Of a stretch of DNA of 64,000 bases, positions 45,202 to 54,480 are shown in pieces; the first letter of the stretch is position 1; every line of letters starts with the position of its first letter. The stretch lies in assembly GCF_002931055.1 (NCBI RefSeq), contig NZ_PSXX01000002.1, forward strand, positions 248,001-312,000. The letters are read 5' to 3'. The DNA comes from Pseudoclavibacter sp. AY1H1 (GTDB lineage: Bacteria > Actinomycetota > Actinomycetes > Actinomycetales > Microbacteriaceae). The notes beneath the pieces are model-generated. The model was not told the DNA's origin and did not search any database. It saw nothing but the letters and a program-made list of their open reading frames with translations. Position numbers and translations under genes: made by a program.

Positions 45202-46533
45202 CTACTCCTGGACCGACTTGGTACCGACCTTGGCATTGGCCCTACGTAGAGCCTCTCGAGCCTTTAGGGCACGACTATCTTCACATGGAAGAAGCGATGA
45301 TTCGTTAGTTCCGCTCAGAAAGTTCAGAATGGCACGGCCGTGCAACTCGGTGAACCTGGGTGGAACTGCCTCTCCAATCATCTCACGCAAATTGCTATGT
45401 CCATGCTTCTTGAGCGCATCACCCCACTCGAAGTCCGTCGGCAGAGTTTGCAAATGCGCGCATTCGAGCGGACTGAGAAGACGGTTCTCCCACGGGTGGA
45501 TTGTGATGTCGCTTCCGACACGACCACTCGCAGTGGTAATAGTGGATGCAGGAGAGTCCGATTTCATGCGCGTGTAACTGGTTGTACGAAATCCCTTGAC
45601 GAGACGCCATGATTTATCACCTTTGACGACAGGACGCAGCAAAGGTTCTCCGCAACTTCTGCACACAGCTTCATCAGGATCGACAGATTTCACAGCACAG
45701 ACAGAACACCCGTCGTTGCTCCACGCTCCCTTTCCCGAGTTTGCAGGGATAGCCTGAACCATCTTGTACTGGCGCTCCCCCCAGACTGGAACAAAATGCA
45801 TCGGTTTCGTCGGGTCGGCAGCCCGGGCAGCAGTCGACGCGTCCAGCGAGCCCGCGGCGAGTTCCGTCAGAGACTCTTTGATGGAGACATGTTTCCCACC
45901 CCAGTCCGATGCGTGGCTTGGCCTCGGGAACGGAGCGAATCCAGAGCTAGTCTCCAGACCCTTCTCATCATTACGAATAAGCGTGAGGAAGGACCGCTTC
46001 CGCGTCTGCGGGACACCCCAGTCAGCGAGGTCCGCCGAGATCGCGAAGACCTTATAATCCGCACGCAGCAGTTCCACCAGAAGAAGTGCTGCACTCACTG
46101 GCCCGCCCGTCTCCGGATGCGGAACTGAGCGCGTCAAGAACGCGGGGACATTCTCAACAACAATAGCCCGGGGCTTGAGCTGGCGAGCTACCGCCTCAAT
46201 CACAGTAACGAGCAAGTTTCGAGAGTCTCGCCCCCCAGCTTCGTGATCGTCGTGGCTACCAAGTCCACTCCGAGCTGTGCTCATCCCTTGACAAGGCGGG
46301 CAAGCTGCGAGTAGGTCAGGTCGCCTATCCGGCTCGGCGAGGTGCCATTGTTCAACGACCTTCGACCAGGTGCTGCGCAAATCCCCAGGTACTCCGACCG
46401 CCAAGGGATGGTTGGCGAGAGCAACCGCCAGGCGATTCGGATCGAGTTCAGCCATTACTCGAAAATCGAAGCCCGCATTTCTATAACCGACGTCACCGGC
46501 ACCGCAGTTTGAGAAGAGACTCACAGCCTTCAT
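45202..46533 (-). CDS. DNA (cytosine-5) methyltransferase
   Basis: A 443-residue enzyme that methylates cytosine at C5 using S-adenosylmethionine. Motif I reads SLFSNCGAGDVGYRNAGF, motif IV ACPPCQG with catalytic C81, motif VI IVVENVP with E127, motif VIII QTRKRSF, and motifs IX-X near the end (REMIGEAVPP). An extra zinc-ribbon-like insertion, CSVC-x13-CRSC, sits in the target-recognition region. Its start overlaps the ATPase gene stop by 4 nt, so both are produced together, as expected for a modification enzyme with a partner. Confidence 0.93.
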   Translation of the reverse strand: MKAVSLFSNCGAGDVGYRNAGFDFRVMAELDPNRLAVALANHPLAVGVPGDLRSTWSKVVEQWHLAEPDRRPDLLAACPPCQGMSTARSGLGSHDDHEAGGRDSRNLLVTVIEAVARQLKPRAIVVENVPAFLTRSVPHPETGGPVSAALLLVELLRADYKVFAISADLADWGVPQTRKRSFLTLIRNDEKGLETSSGFAPFPRPSHASDWGGKHVSIKESLTELAAGSLDASTAARAADPTKPMHFVPVWGERQYKMVQAIPANSGKGAWSNDGCSVCAVKSVDPDEAVCRSCGEPLLRPVVKGDKSWRLVKGFRTTSYTRMKSDSPASTITTASGRVGSDITIHPWENRLLSPLECAHLQTLPTDFEWGDALKKHGHSNLREMIGEAVPPRFTELHGRAILNFLSGTNESSLLPCEDSRALKAREALRRANAKVGTKSVQE

Positions 46534-48590
46534 GATCTGTTCCTGACGCCGATTCCTCGCGCTGCGCCAGCAGCGTCATCCCGCGCTTGCAGGAAAGCCT
46601 CGTTGGTGCGCCGCGCGCGGTTACGGAAGTCATCCCAAGAAAGCTGAAAAACCTCATTGGTTGCCAACACCGTGGCGTATGCTTGCTCTTTCATTGGGTC
46701 CTTTAATGCAACTGAGTCGACCACTAGATCTATGCGCCATTTACGAGGAAACTCCGCCGCCATGTCTGTATTCTTTTCGAAGAACTTGCGGAGCGCGTCA
46801 ACATAACGAAAGAGACGCTCGAAATCGCTGTCGTCTAGCGCATGGCCGGACGCCTTGATCTCGACTACATGCAGCATGCCGCCCACAGCAACCAGCGTGA
46901 AGTCGGGCCGCTTGCTCTCGTACTCAATAGCGAGCGTGGTGTCCAGCTTGTGTTCACGCTTCAGATAGTTCTCGAAAGCGACTTTAAAAGTCTTGAGACT
47001 CTGGTTAGCGGTAATAACAGTCCAATCTGGCTGGATCAACCAGGGGGCCTCCGTGATGATGCGCTGAAGGGCAGCCTCGTCCCGGGCGGTGTCAAATACG
47101 ATGCTGTCCAACTGATCGAGGACTTGAACTCGCTCGCTTGCAATCTGGGCATAGGACGCTGCCTCTGCGACTCGCGTCTTACCAAAGAGATCGAGCAACT
47201 CCTCAAGCGACGGTTCGGCGCCACCTGTCCGAGTACGCTCGAAGTCCTGGAAAGCCGTGACCAGCGCCTGATGAGGTGCCACTGTCAGGATTACCTGGGC
47301 CAGACCCTCAACGTAATCGGCATCGAGCAGCTCGTCTTCCGCCGCGAACCCACCGATACTGTCACCGAGACTTAAGGCTACTTTCACCACGGATTCGTCC
47401 TTGAATCGCGCACGGGCTCGCCTTTCCAGATCAGCGACTTGCCTGAATAGTTTCTTGACTTTTTCTCGTCGAGGCTCTCGCCCTAGACGCCCAATCTCGC
47501 GGACGATTTCCGCGCCCCAATTGCGGAGCGCTGTTCCCTTGTCCGACTCCCAGAGAATCGACTGGCGATCAGTGCGGACCAAATCGTCGTCGTCGTCATC
47601 ATCAAGCCAGTCAGCGTGAACTTCACCAACCATGTATGACCGCGTCGCAAACTCCCCTGTGAAGCCGGCACGTTGCTCGAAGTCACGCGTCGTAGCGACA
47701 ATCTTACCGCGGGCATATATGCGCACTCCTGCCATCTCTTCGTTCCGGTACGATTCAGTGGCCATAGCCACCCACCCGGTCACCGACAAATTGGACCCGT
47801 TCTCCAACGACACGGGCCGCTGGGTGAGATCAATGCGAGTTGATTCAACAACATCAATCTGGAATGTCTTCATCGACAGGGGATCGTCACCTGGCTGTCG
47901 AATGTCCTCCACAGTGACAGCGAATTCCGGGTCGGCCAACGCAAAGCGACGCTCGAGCTGACGCATAAAGACATCACCATCAGGCACTCTCTTCGGAAGG
48001 AATCCACTTAGGATAACCTGGGTTCCAGACGTCGGCAGATATGTATTGTCAAGGTGTCCCGGTGGCAGCGGGACGGGCTGATCATTGTCTTCCTCCACGA
48101 TCGAATCAAAGTCCATGAGGAAATGGCTGGTCAAGTACCCATCTGCAGTCTCTGGCCCACCGGCGGAGATAACTTCAATGCGCTTGCAAATACCGAAAGG
48201 AGCCAGCTTACCAATACCCTTGCGACCCATGACTGGACGCTTGAATTTGCGACTCAGGGCACCGGCTCCGGTCTTACGGCGATCAGCCCCCACGAGCAAG
48301 TAGTAGGCCCGAGCCTCGGCCGGAGTGAGCCCGTGGCCGTCGTCGCCAACCGAGACTATCCAGTCTGGCAACTCCTGGTCCTGGACGCTCAGCAATGTCT
48401 TGAGCGGAAGCTTGACCCGCACGTTGGTGGCATCCGCGTCGTAGCTGTTCGCAACGAGCTCCGCGACGACAGCACTGACTCTGTCGTAGAGCTTGACTCC
48501 GAGTTTATCGATCGTAAGGCGGGAGATTCGTAGCTCGTACCCCTCGCTATCGGTACCTGCCGACGCGCCAACGATTTCCAACTCGGTCAT
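46530..48590 (-). CDS. GHKL ATPase fused to a nuclease-like domain
   Basis: A 686-residue protein. The N-terminus is a GHKL ATPase (E44 and N48 in VVAELVANSYDADA; GDDGHGL; GRKGIGKL), of the MutL/MORC-like kind. The C-terminal segment (about residues 555-580) reads KRPDFTLVAV...LHVVEIKASGH, an arrangement of D and E-x-K typical of restriction-type nucleases, possibly DUF4263/Shedu-like. Such ATPases are known to accompany C5 methyltransferases in predicted restriction-modification-like systems. It is the first gene of the pair. The GC content is markedly lower than in the flanks. Confidence 0.82.
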   Translation of the reverse strand: MTELEIVGASAGTDSEGYELRISRLTIDKLGVKLYDRVSAVVAELVANSYDADATNVRVKLPLKTLLSVQDQELPDWIVSVGDDGHGLTPAEARAYYLLVGADRRKTGAGALSRKFKRPVMGRKGIGKLAPFGICKRIEVISAGGPETADGYLTSHFLMDFDSIVEEDNDQPVPLPPGHLDNTYLPTSGTQVILSGFLPKRVPDGDVFMRQLERRFALADPEFAVTVEDIRQPGDDPLSMKTFQIDVVESTRIDLTQRPVSLENGSNLSVTGWVAMATESYRNEEMAGVRIYARGKIVATTRDFEQRAGFTGEFATRSYMVGEVHADWLDDDDDDDLVRTDRQSILWESDKGTALRNWGAEIVREIGRLGREPRREKVKKLFRQVADLERRARARFKDESVVKVALSLGDSIGGFAAEDELLDADYVEGLAQVILTVAPHQALVTAFQDFERTRTGGAEPSLEELLDLFGKTRVAEAASYAQIASERVQVLDQLDSIVFDTARDEAALQRIITEAPWLIQPDWTVITANQSLKTFKVAFENYLKREHKLDTTLAIEYESKRPDFTLVAVGGMLHVVEIKASGHALDDSDFERLFRYVDALRKFFEKNTDMAAEFPRKWRIDLVVDSVALKDPMKEQAYATVLATNEVFQLSWDDFRNRARRTNEAFLQARDDAAGAARGIGVRNRS

Positions 48591-48772
48591 GGATCCACAC
48601 TAGCCGCGCTTGGACGGAAGCGCTGTTGCAAGCGACGTTCGGCATCGAGGCACTGCGCCTCGCTCTTCACAGCTTCGTGCCAGAAACATGCGCCGTGGCG
48701 CGTCCGACAGAACGCCTGGTTCTGGTCCTTCAACCCAAAGCGCGGTGGCGTTTTCCTCGTGCGCAGCCACAC
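48587..48772 (-). CDS. Possible short ORF ahead of the ATPase
   Basis: A 61-codon frame overlaps the ATPase start by ATGA and contains NQAFCRTRHGACFWHEAVKSE, with paired Cys/His. In favour: overlap and GC-rich third positions. Against: no ribosome-binding site, a GTG start two codons after a stop, and a competing plus-strand frame over the same bases. Treat as unresolved. Confidence 0.25.
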   Translation of the reverse strand: MWLRTRKTPPRFGLKDQNQAFCRTRHGACFWHEAVKSEAQCLDAERRLQQRFRPSAASVDP

Positions 48773-49084
48773 CGGCTACGGACCGCACAACAGCAACCTG
48801 CATGTCATGTGCTTCGGCTCAGGCACGACCTGTCACGGGGTCGTGGGCAGCATCCCGACCGCCGCGCGGCGGGCCGCGCGCAAGGCCGTGAGTCGCGACT
48901 GGTGCCAGGAGACTCAGCAGCGTGGCTGGCTGGGACTTGTGGGAGCGGATATCGACGAGCTCCCAGGCGTCTGGAACGGGGGCTGCGACGTTCGCCTTCG
49001 CTTCTTCGTGGGACTCGCCCTCGGCGCCAACGTCTGCGTGCTGCTGGGACGGGTAACGCCGATGATCTATATGCGACCCGCAGC
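48773..49084. other. Unresolved stretch
   Basis: Frames are open on both strands. The plus-strand frame through 48759-49088 has GC-rich third positions but no start or family support. I cannot assign a gene. Confidence 0.4.
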
Positions 49085-49447
49085 CTAGGAGGCCGTCCAC
49101 CCGCCCGATGGTAGCTTCTCGACGTTCGGCGCGCGGAGGTAGTTGAAGCGCTGGGCGCGGTACACCTGTTCGTCGACCGCAACCGATACCGCAGCCAAGC
49201 CGCGCACAGGCAGCAGTTCTGAAGTGTCGGGGTAGACCGGTGGCACGTGCTCCCAGAGCAGCCACGACAGGTCGTCACACGGCCGCACGGCCATCGGCAC
49301 CCAGTAGACGTCTCTCTGGCGCACGTATCCGTTGGAGCTGGTGTACTCGATCTGAGCGCATCGCAACGTGAGCGCTGCGACCGCTCGGGCGGTCGTCACG
49401 AGTTCCGCAGCCGGAACCTCGGAGCCTGGATCGAACGCGCGGACCAT
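49085..49447 (-). CDS. Hypothetical protein
   Basis: A 120-residue protein, ATG at 49447, no clear ribosome-binding site. It begins helical (ELVTTARAVAALTLRCAQIEYT) and has VRQRDVYWVPMAVRP and DDLSWLLWEHVPPVYPDT, with many aromatics. The longer frame upstream is low-complexity and rejected. Likely accessory gene of the transfer region. Function unknown. Confidence 0.55.
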   Translation of the reverse strand: MVRAFDPGSEVPAAELVTTARAVAALTLRCAQIEYTSSNGYVRQRDVYWVPMAVRPCDDLSWLLWEHVPPVYPDTSELLPVRGLAAVSVAVDEQVYRAQRFNYLRAPNVEKLPSGGWTAS

Positions 49448-49731
49448 GGGTGGAGTCTCGCACCGGCCACCGACAGCGCCACTTGGGCCCTTTGGGCTGG
49501 GCGGGCTTCCCTGGGCGTGGAACCGTCCGTCTCGCCAGCGACCCCGGGCACGGCCCCAGCGGCCGCTGTCCGTTGAGGCCCTTGACCGTTGGGAACAGTG
49601 GCATGACCGCTTGTCCGGCCACGGGAGCGTGACCGTGACCGGACAAGTCATGACTGCGCCCGGGTGGCCACGTGGCCGGCCAGGAATGTCCGCCTGGCCA
49701 GTGGCCGGTCAGTGCTCTCCCCGCGTTGCGG

Positions 49732-50145
49732 TCACTCCTCGATTCGGTGCGCGCGTCCGATCTCGTTCCCGGACAGGTCGCGTGTCCGTTTGACCGGCTT
49801 GCGGTCACCGCCGTCCAGTGGTGGTCCGACCCAGCGGTCGAGAGCGGCCTGGTACCCCTCGACTGCGGCGCGATCGAGGCGACCGGTCACTGGGTCGAGG
49901 GTGACCGCGTCCGCGAGGCGGATCGTGGTGTCCGTGACGAGCACAGCCATGCCGAGTAGTGCCCTCACTGGAGGGCGACCGGACTCGCTGGCGGTGGTCA
50001 CGAGTTCCTCGAGCTCGGGAAGTTCTCGTGCGGCCATATCTGGATGGCGCGTGAACCAGGCGACGAGCGCCTGGTGGTCTTCTGCTGCCCACTGCTGGTC
50101 GAGCTTGCGGAGCTGGTTTGTTGCGGTGCGGTTCGTGCGTGTCAT
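49732..50145 (-). CDS. Hypothetical helical protein next to the relaxase
   Basis: A 137-residue protein starting at ATG 50145 with GAGGTGAGGT upstream. It is helical and charged (NQLRKLDQQWAAEDHQALVAWF; AARELPELEELVTTASES). It lies divergent to the relaxase across about 270 bp, the usual position for an accessory transfer protein or oriT-binding partner, but no family is recognised. Confidence 0.65.
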   Translation of the reverse strand: MTRTNRTATNQLRKLDQQWAAEDHQALVAWFTRHPDMAARELPELEELVTTASESGRPPVRALLGMAVLVTDTTIRLADAVTLDPVTGRLDRAAVEGYQAALDRWVGPPLDGGDRKPVKRTRDLSGNEIGRAHRIEE

Positions 50146-50341
50146 GACTGACCTCACCTCGCCGGGCTGCGTTGCCCCGCCCGACGGTGTTCGCGGGTAG
50201 GCGTTGGGCGTTCCCGGAGGGCAAGCCGTGCGCGCGCCCCATCTTCCTATGCGTGAGCTCGGCCGGAACGCGTCAACGACAACTGAACCGCGTCGTTCCG
50301 GGCCGGGAGATGAACGGTCGAAGTCACGCGAGAAGGGCACC

Positions 50342-50353
50342 GGGGGGGGGGGG
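50342..50353 (+). repeat. G12 homopolymer near the relaxase start
   Basis: Twelve consecutive G residues lie 62 bp before the chosen relaxase start. In frame upstream sequence is open through the tract, so its length decides whether a longer N-terminus can be made. Confidence 0.9.
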
Positions 50354-50414
50354 CAAGAACAGCGAGCGAATGAAGATGACGAGAGAGAACGAAGAACGAC
50401 GGAATCAGGGAGAG

Positions 50415-53400
50415 ATGAGTGAAGAGGACGAGGGAAACAGAGGGAGGGAAGGTGACGGACACGAGGAGAGAAAGGGTGTAAGGCACGCAGGCACTTTCAG
50501 TGTGAGCTACGCTCATTCCGTGCGCGGCGGAGTAGCGAGATGGAAGCGGGGTGTCGCAGGCCATGGCCTGCGAGCCGCGGTCCACTACGCCTTCGATGGC
50601 GTCTGCGACGGCGCTCGAGCCGATCGGCTCGCGTCGGTCGACGCCGCGATCGGGTACGCGCACGCGGGATCGACCGTGACCCGCTTCACCGCCACCGAAG
50701 CGGGCATCGCCGCCGATGAACTCGGCGTGGAGCAGCTGAAAGCCTGGGTCGCGGGCAGCGACCCCGCCACGGGCGTGCATCGCGGCTACCAAATGCAGGG
50801 GCCCGATGCAGACCTCCTGTTCGATGCGACCGTGAACGCCCCCAAAACACTGTCGCTCGCCGCGATGCTGGACCCGGAGATCGCGGCCGCGTTCGACGCG
50901 CTGCAGGAGCGGATCCGCGATCGCACGATCGACATGTGGCGCACCGAGCTGAACGCGCGGCGCGGCGCGCAAGGCCGCATCAGCATGGACCTCGCGCAGA
51001 TCGAGGTGGTCGAGCTGAAGCACGCCCGCTCCCGCTCCCTCGATCCGCACACCCACACCCACATGTGGCTCAACGCTCGAGCCCTCGGACAGGATGGCCG
51101 CTGGTCAAACCTCGACTCCCGGACGATGCTGCGCTTCCAGACCCTCGTCAACGCGGAAGGCCAGCTGGCCGCGGTCACGGACACCGAATGGGTGGCCACG
51201 CTCGCGGCCAAGGGGTTCACCATCGACCCGGCCACGGGCGAGGTCGAGCAGCTGCAGCATCTGGTCCGGGCGTTCTCGAAGCGGTCAAACCAGATCGAAT
51301 CGGCCAAGGCCCGCTTCCTGGCCGAGTGGCAGGCTGGCCACCCTGGACAGGAGCCGACGGTCAATGACCAGATGGCCATTGACCGGCGCGCGTGGGCGGT
51401 CGGACGTCCTGAGAAGCCGGACATGGTGTCCGAGGAGGACTGGGTGGACGGTGTCCGCCGCGAGCTCACTGACCTCGACCCGGCCCTGCTCAAGCAGCGG
51501 AAGCCGGTCACTCCCCCGGTCACTGACCGGGTTGTCCGCGTGTCCGGCGCGGACATTGACCGGGTGGCCAGGCTGGCCATCGCGGACGCCGACTCCCGAT
51601 CGACCTCGTCCAGCGGCCGGTTCTCGGACTACACGCTGCGCGCGGGCGCGGTCCGCGCGGTCGCTCGCGTGGTGGCCAGCGGCGACCGCGACGTCCTCGC
51701 ATCCGCCGTGGACGCTGCTCTCGACCGGGCGCGCGGCCACTACCTGATCGACTTGGCCGCGGACAGCATCGACGTGCCGGGTGAGGTTGGCCGGTACATG
51801 CTGGCGGAAACGGCCACCCTGAAGCGGGACGTTGACGAGGGCATGCGGGCGCAGGCCAAGCGCGGGAAGAACGTGGCCACGGGCGTCATCGAGAAGCTGG
51901 CCAGCAACCCGAAGATCGGCGGCGAGCACGGCCTGGACGAGCAGCAGACCGCGGCAGCGTGCGCGATCGCTGGTTCGTCGCGTCTGGTCACGGTCATCGG
52001 GCCAGCGGGTGCGGGCAAGACGACCATGCTGAAAGTGGCCAGGGCCTCCCTGTCCGGCCAGGGCCGGAAGGTGCTCATCGTCGCGCCGACGAAGAAGGCG
52101 TCGTCCGTGGCCGGACGCGAGACGGGAGCTGACGCGACCAGCCTGCACGCGCTGCTGTTCCAGTACGGGTTCCGGTGGACCGCGGACGAGGACACCGGAC
52201 GGCCAGCATGGCAGCGCCTGGCCATCGGCCAGAAAGACCCCATGTCCAAAGACGGCCACGTCTACCGGGGTCCGAAGGACAGCGCCGTCGTTGACCGGAA
52301 GACCCGCATTGTGGTGGACGAGGCGGGCATGGTTGACCTCCACACCATGCACGCGCTCCTCCAGGTGACCGCCGAAACGGGCGCCGGGATCGCGCTCGTC
52401 GGGGATCCCGCCCAGGTGAACCCCGTCGGGCACACGGGCGCGATGGCGCTCGGCCAGCGCTACGCGGACACGCACATCGATCTCGAGTCCGTGCACCGCT
52501 TCCGCACCAGCAACGGGGAGACGGACACGGCCTACGCGAACCTCACCCTGCGCATGCGGTCAGGCGACGGGCCGGACGAAGTGGCGCACGAACTCGTGAC
52601 CACCGGTCACGTCCGGACAGCGGCCACCATGACCGAGCTGCAGGCGGCCATGCGTGACCGCTACCTCGAACTCGCCGGACACAAAGACCGCGCCGCACTC
52701 TGCGTGGCCACGAACGAGGAAGCGGTCACCCTCAACGATCTCATCCAAGAAGAACGCATTGTCCGCGGACACGTGACCGGCAAGGTACTGGCCAGCACGA
52801 CGGACGGGGCGGTCATCTACGCGGGCGATGTCGTGCAAACCAGGCAGAACGACAGCGACCAGAACGTGGAGAACCGCCAAGTGTGGACCGTCCGCAAGAA
52901 GACACTGACCGGGAAGCTGCTCCTCGAGTCCGTCGACCAGAAGGGGCTCACGACCACGGTCGACGCGGACTACGCGGCCGACAGGCTCGCGCTCGCCTAC
53001 GCGTCAACGATCCACGGCATCCAGGGCGAAACCGTGCACGGCTCCATCGTCGGCCCCGGCGTCGACGCCGCCGGCCTCTACGTCGGCCTCACCCGCGGCA
53101 AGCGCGTCAACGAAGCGTTCCTCGTCGCGAGCGACGATGCCACCGCGGAACGGCAGCTCGTGGAGTCGCTGCGGCGCGGTGACCTCGAAGCCAGCCTGCA
53201 GGACAACTACCGGGCGCTGCATCGCGAGCTCGGGATCTCCGCACGCGAAGGCGTGTTCGCGCCCGCGCCTTGGCAGCAACGCCCCGCAGGGCACCTCCTT
53301 GACCTCGACGCCACCGAAGCGCAGATCTCCCCCGCTCACACGCACGACGAGCTGCAGACCATCAAGGACGACGCCGACCGACTCGAAGACGAACTGCGGA

Positions 53401-53747
53401 AACTCCGCCTGGCGCGCAACGACGCCAACGCGGACCCACGCCGAGGCGATGGGCCAGCGGTCGAGGAAATTGACGCCCTCCAGATCCAGGCGAATGCCGC
53501 GCGCGTGCTCGAGCGTGAAGCAACGAAGGCGTCCATGCCAGAGCTCCGCAACCTCGACGCGATCCAGGCGGAGCGTGTCACACGGACACAGCTACTTGCA
53601 CCCGATGTCGCGAATCGAGAGCACGAGGAGCGCGTGAGTCACGCGCGTCGCGATCGAACGCGACGCCCCATCGATGTGCACGCTGTTCAGCCGGGAGGCA
53701 GAGCGCGCGAGCCTCGCGAGCGCAGCGCCGCGGGCTTGTCGCTCTGA
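50415..53747 (+). CDS. TraA/TrwC-type relaxase-helicase
   Basis: About 1110 residues. The N-terminal relaxase domain ends in the metal-binding three-His motif DPHTHTHMWLN (near residue 211). The C-terminal part is a superfamily-1 helicase: Walker A GPAGAGKTT (about 529), Walker B VVDEAGMVD (about 632), GDPAQVNPVG, and YVGLTRGKR near the end. It nicks oriT and unwinds DNA for conjugative transfer. The start is uncertain: ATG 50415 follows GGGAGAG closely, ATG 50370 and downstream GTG codons are alternatives. The block 51.1-52.95 kb has aberrant synonymous codon choice saturated with GGNCA/TGNCC. Confidence 0.88.
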   Translation: MSEEDEGNRGREGDGHEERKGVRHAGTFSVSYAHSVRGGVARWKRGVAGHGLRAAVHYAFDGVCDGARADRLASVDAAIGYAHAGSTVTRFTATEAGIAADELGVEQLKAWVAGSDPATGVHRGYQMQGPDADLLFDATVNAPKTLSLAAMLDPEIAAAFDALQERIRDRTIDMWRTELNARRGAQGRISMDLAQIEVVELKHARSRSLDPHTHTHMWLNARALGQDGRWSNLDSRTMLRFQTLVNAEGQLAAVTDTEWVATLAAKGFTIDPATGEVEQLQHLVRAFSKRSNQIESAKARFLAEWQAGHPGQEPTVNDQMAIDRRAWAVGRPEKPDMVSEEDWVDGVRRELTDLDPALLKQRKPVTPPVTDRVVRVSGADIDRVARLAIADADSRSTSSSGRFSDYTLRAGAVRAVARVVASGDRDVLASAVDAALDRARGHYLIDLAADSIDVPGEVGRYMLAETATLKRDVDEGMRAQAKRGKNVATGVIEKLASNPKIGGEHGLDEQQTAAACAIAGSSRLVTVIGPAGAGKTTMLKVARASLSGQGRKVLIVAPTKKASSVAGRETGADATSLHALLFQYGFRWTADEDTGRPAWQRLAIGQKDPMSKDGHVYRGPKDSAVVDRKTRIVVDEAGMVDLHTMHALLQVTAETGAGIALVGDPAQVNPVGHTGAMALGQRYADTHIDLESVHRFRTSNGETDTAYANLTLRMRSGDGPDEVAHELVTTGHVRTAATMTELQAAMRDRYLELAGHKDRAALCVATNEEAVTLNDLIQEERIVRGHVTGKVLASTTDGAVIYAGDVVQTRQNDSDQNVENRQVWTVRKKTLTGKLLLESVDQKGLTTTVDADYAADRLALAYASTIHGIQGETVHGSIVGPGVDAAGLYVGLTRGKRVNEAFLVASDDATAERQLVESLRRGDLEASLQDNYRALHRELGISAREGVFAPAPWQQRPAGHLLDLDATEAQISPAHTHDELQTIKDDADRLEDELRKLRLARNDANADPRRGDGPAVEEIDALQIQANAARVLEREATKASMPELRNLDAIQAERVTRTQLLAPDVANREHEERVSHARRDRTRRPIDVHAVQPGGRAREPRERSAAGLSL

Positions 53748-53751
53748 TCGC

Positions 53752-54480
53752 TCAAGCGAGCTGAGGGCCGTCCGGGCCCCGGCGTTGCATGTCCGGAGAC
53801 GCCGCTCCGCTGGCGTGAATGTCCCGCGGGCGCGAGGCGAGCGTTGTCGCCCAGGCCACGAGCCGCGCTTGCGTGGCCCGGAACTCGTCAACGTCGACGA
53901 GGTAGCGGTCCCGCATCCGCTCGGGCGCGATGCGGGTGATGCTGGCCAGGCGCTTCGCGAACCAGTCGACAGTGAAGCCGCCGTCTCTGGCCGCAGCGAG
54001 CTCCAAGAGCTGGCCGTCCGTGAACTGGCCTGTGCGGCGTATGGCGTCGACGTCCAGGAAGTCGCGTGGCTCGCCCCGGCTGAACAGCGCCGCGACCTTG
54101 TTCCCAACCGCATCCTCAAGCGCAAGGACTGGCCCAACTTCAAGCGTGACCGGTGCAAGCACTCGGTAGTCGCAGCCCAGGTCAACGTCCACGACGTCGC
54201 CGTCCGCCCCCGTCACGCGAAGACGCAGAAAACCCGGGACGTCGGTCACTCGTTCCGACGAGAACCGGGCATCTTGGAGCGCGTCTTCCACGCGAGCGGT
54301 CGCGGCCGCGAAGTCAGCGTCGCTCTTTTGCTCACAGAACAAGTCGACGTCCTCGGTCGGGCGCTCGAGGATGCCGTGCTCGCGCAGTGCTCCGGCCCCG
54401 CTCAGCGCGAACCCATGCGGTCCGAGCGTGCTCAGGAGGGCTGTCGTGATGCGCCGCTGCCGTGCGACTTGCTCGTTCAC
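53752..54480 (-). CDS. AbiEii-type nucleotidyltransferase toxin
   Basis: A 242-residue protein. The nucleotidyltransferase signature is visible: SGAGALREHG (S27-G30 region) followed by ERPTEDVDLF with D44 and D46 as metal ligands, then GNKVAALFSR. The family covers toxins of abortive infection and MenT-type systems that modify tRNA 3' ends. The GTG start at 54480 overlaps the upstream gene by 4 nt (GTGA). It converges with the relaxase gene, leaving 4 bp between. Confidence 0.85.
   Translation of the reverse strand: MNEQVARQRRITTALLSTLGPHGFALSGAGALREHGILERPTEDVDLFCEQKSDADFAAATARVEDALQDARFSSERVTDVPGFLRLRVTGADGDVVDVDLGCDYRVLAPVTLEVGPVLALEDAVGNKVAALFSRGEPRDFLDVDAIRRTGQFTDGQLLELAAARDGGFTVDWFAKRLASITRIAPERMRDRYLVDVDEFRATQARLVAWATTLASRPRDIHASGAASPDMQRRGPDGPQLA

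Noticed and set aside
48759-49088. Plus-strand frame of 109 codons beside the ATPase gene
   Set aside because: GC-rich third positions but no start signal, no recognisable family and conflict with a minus-strand frame; left unresolved rather than called.
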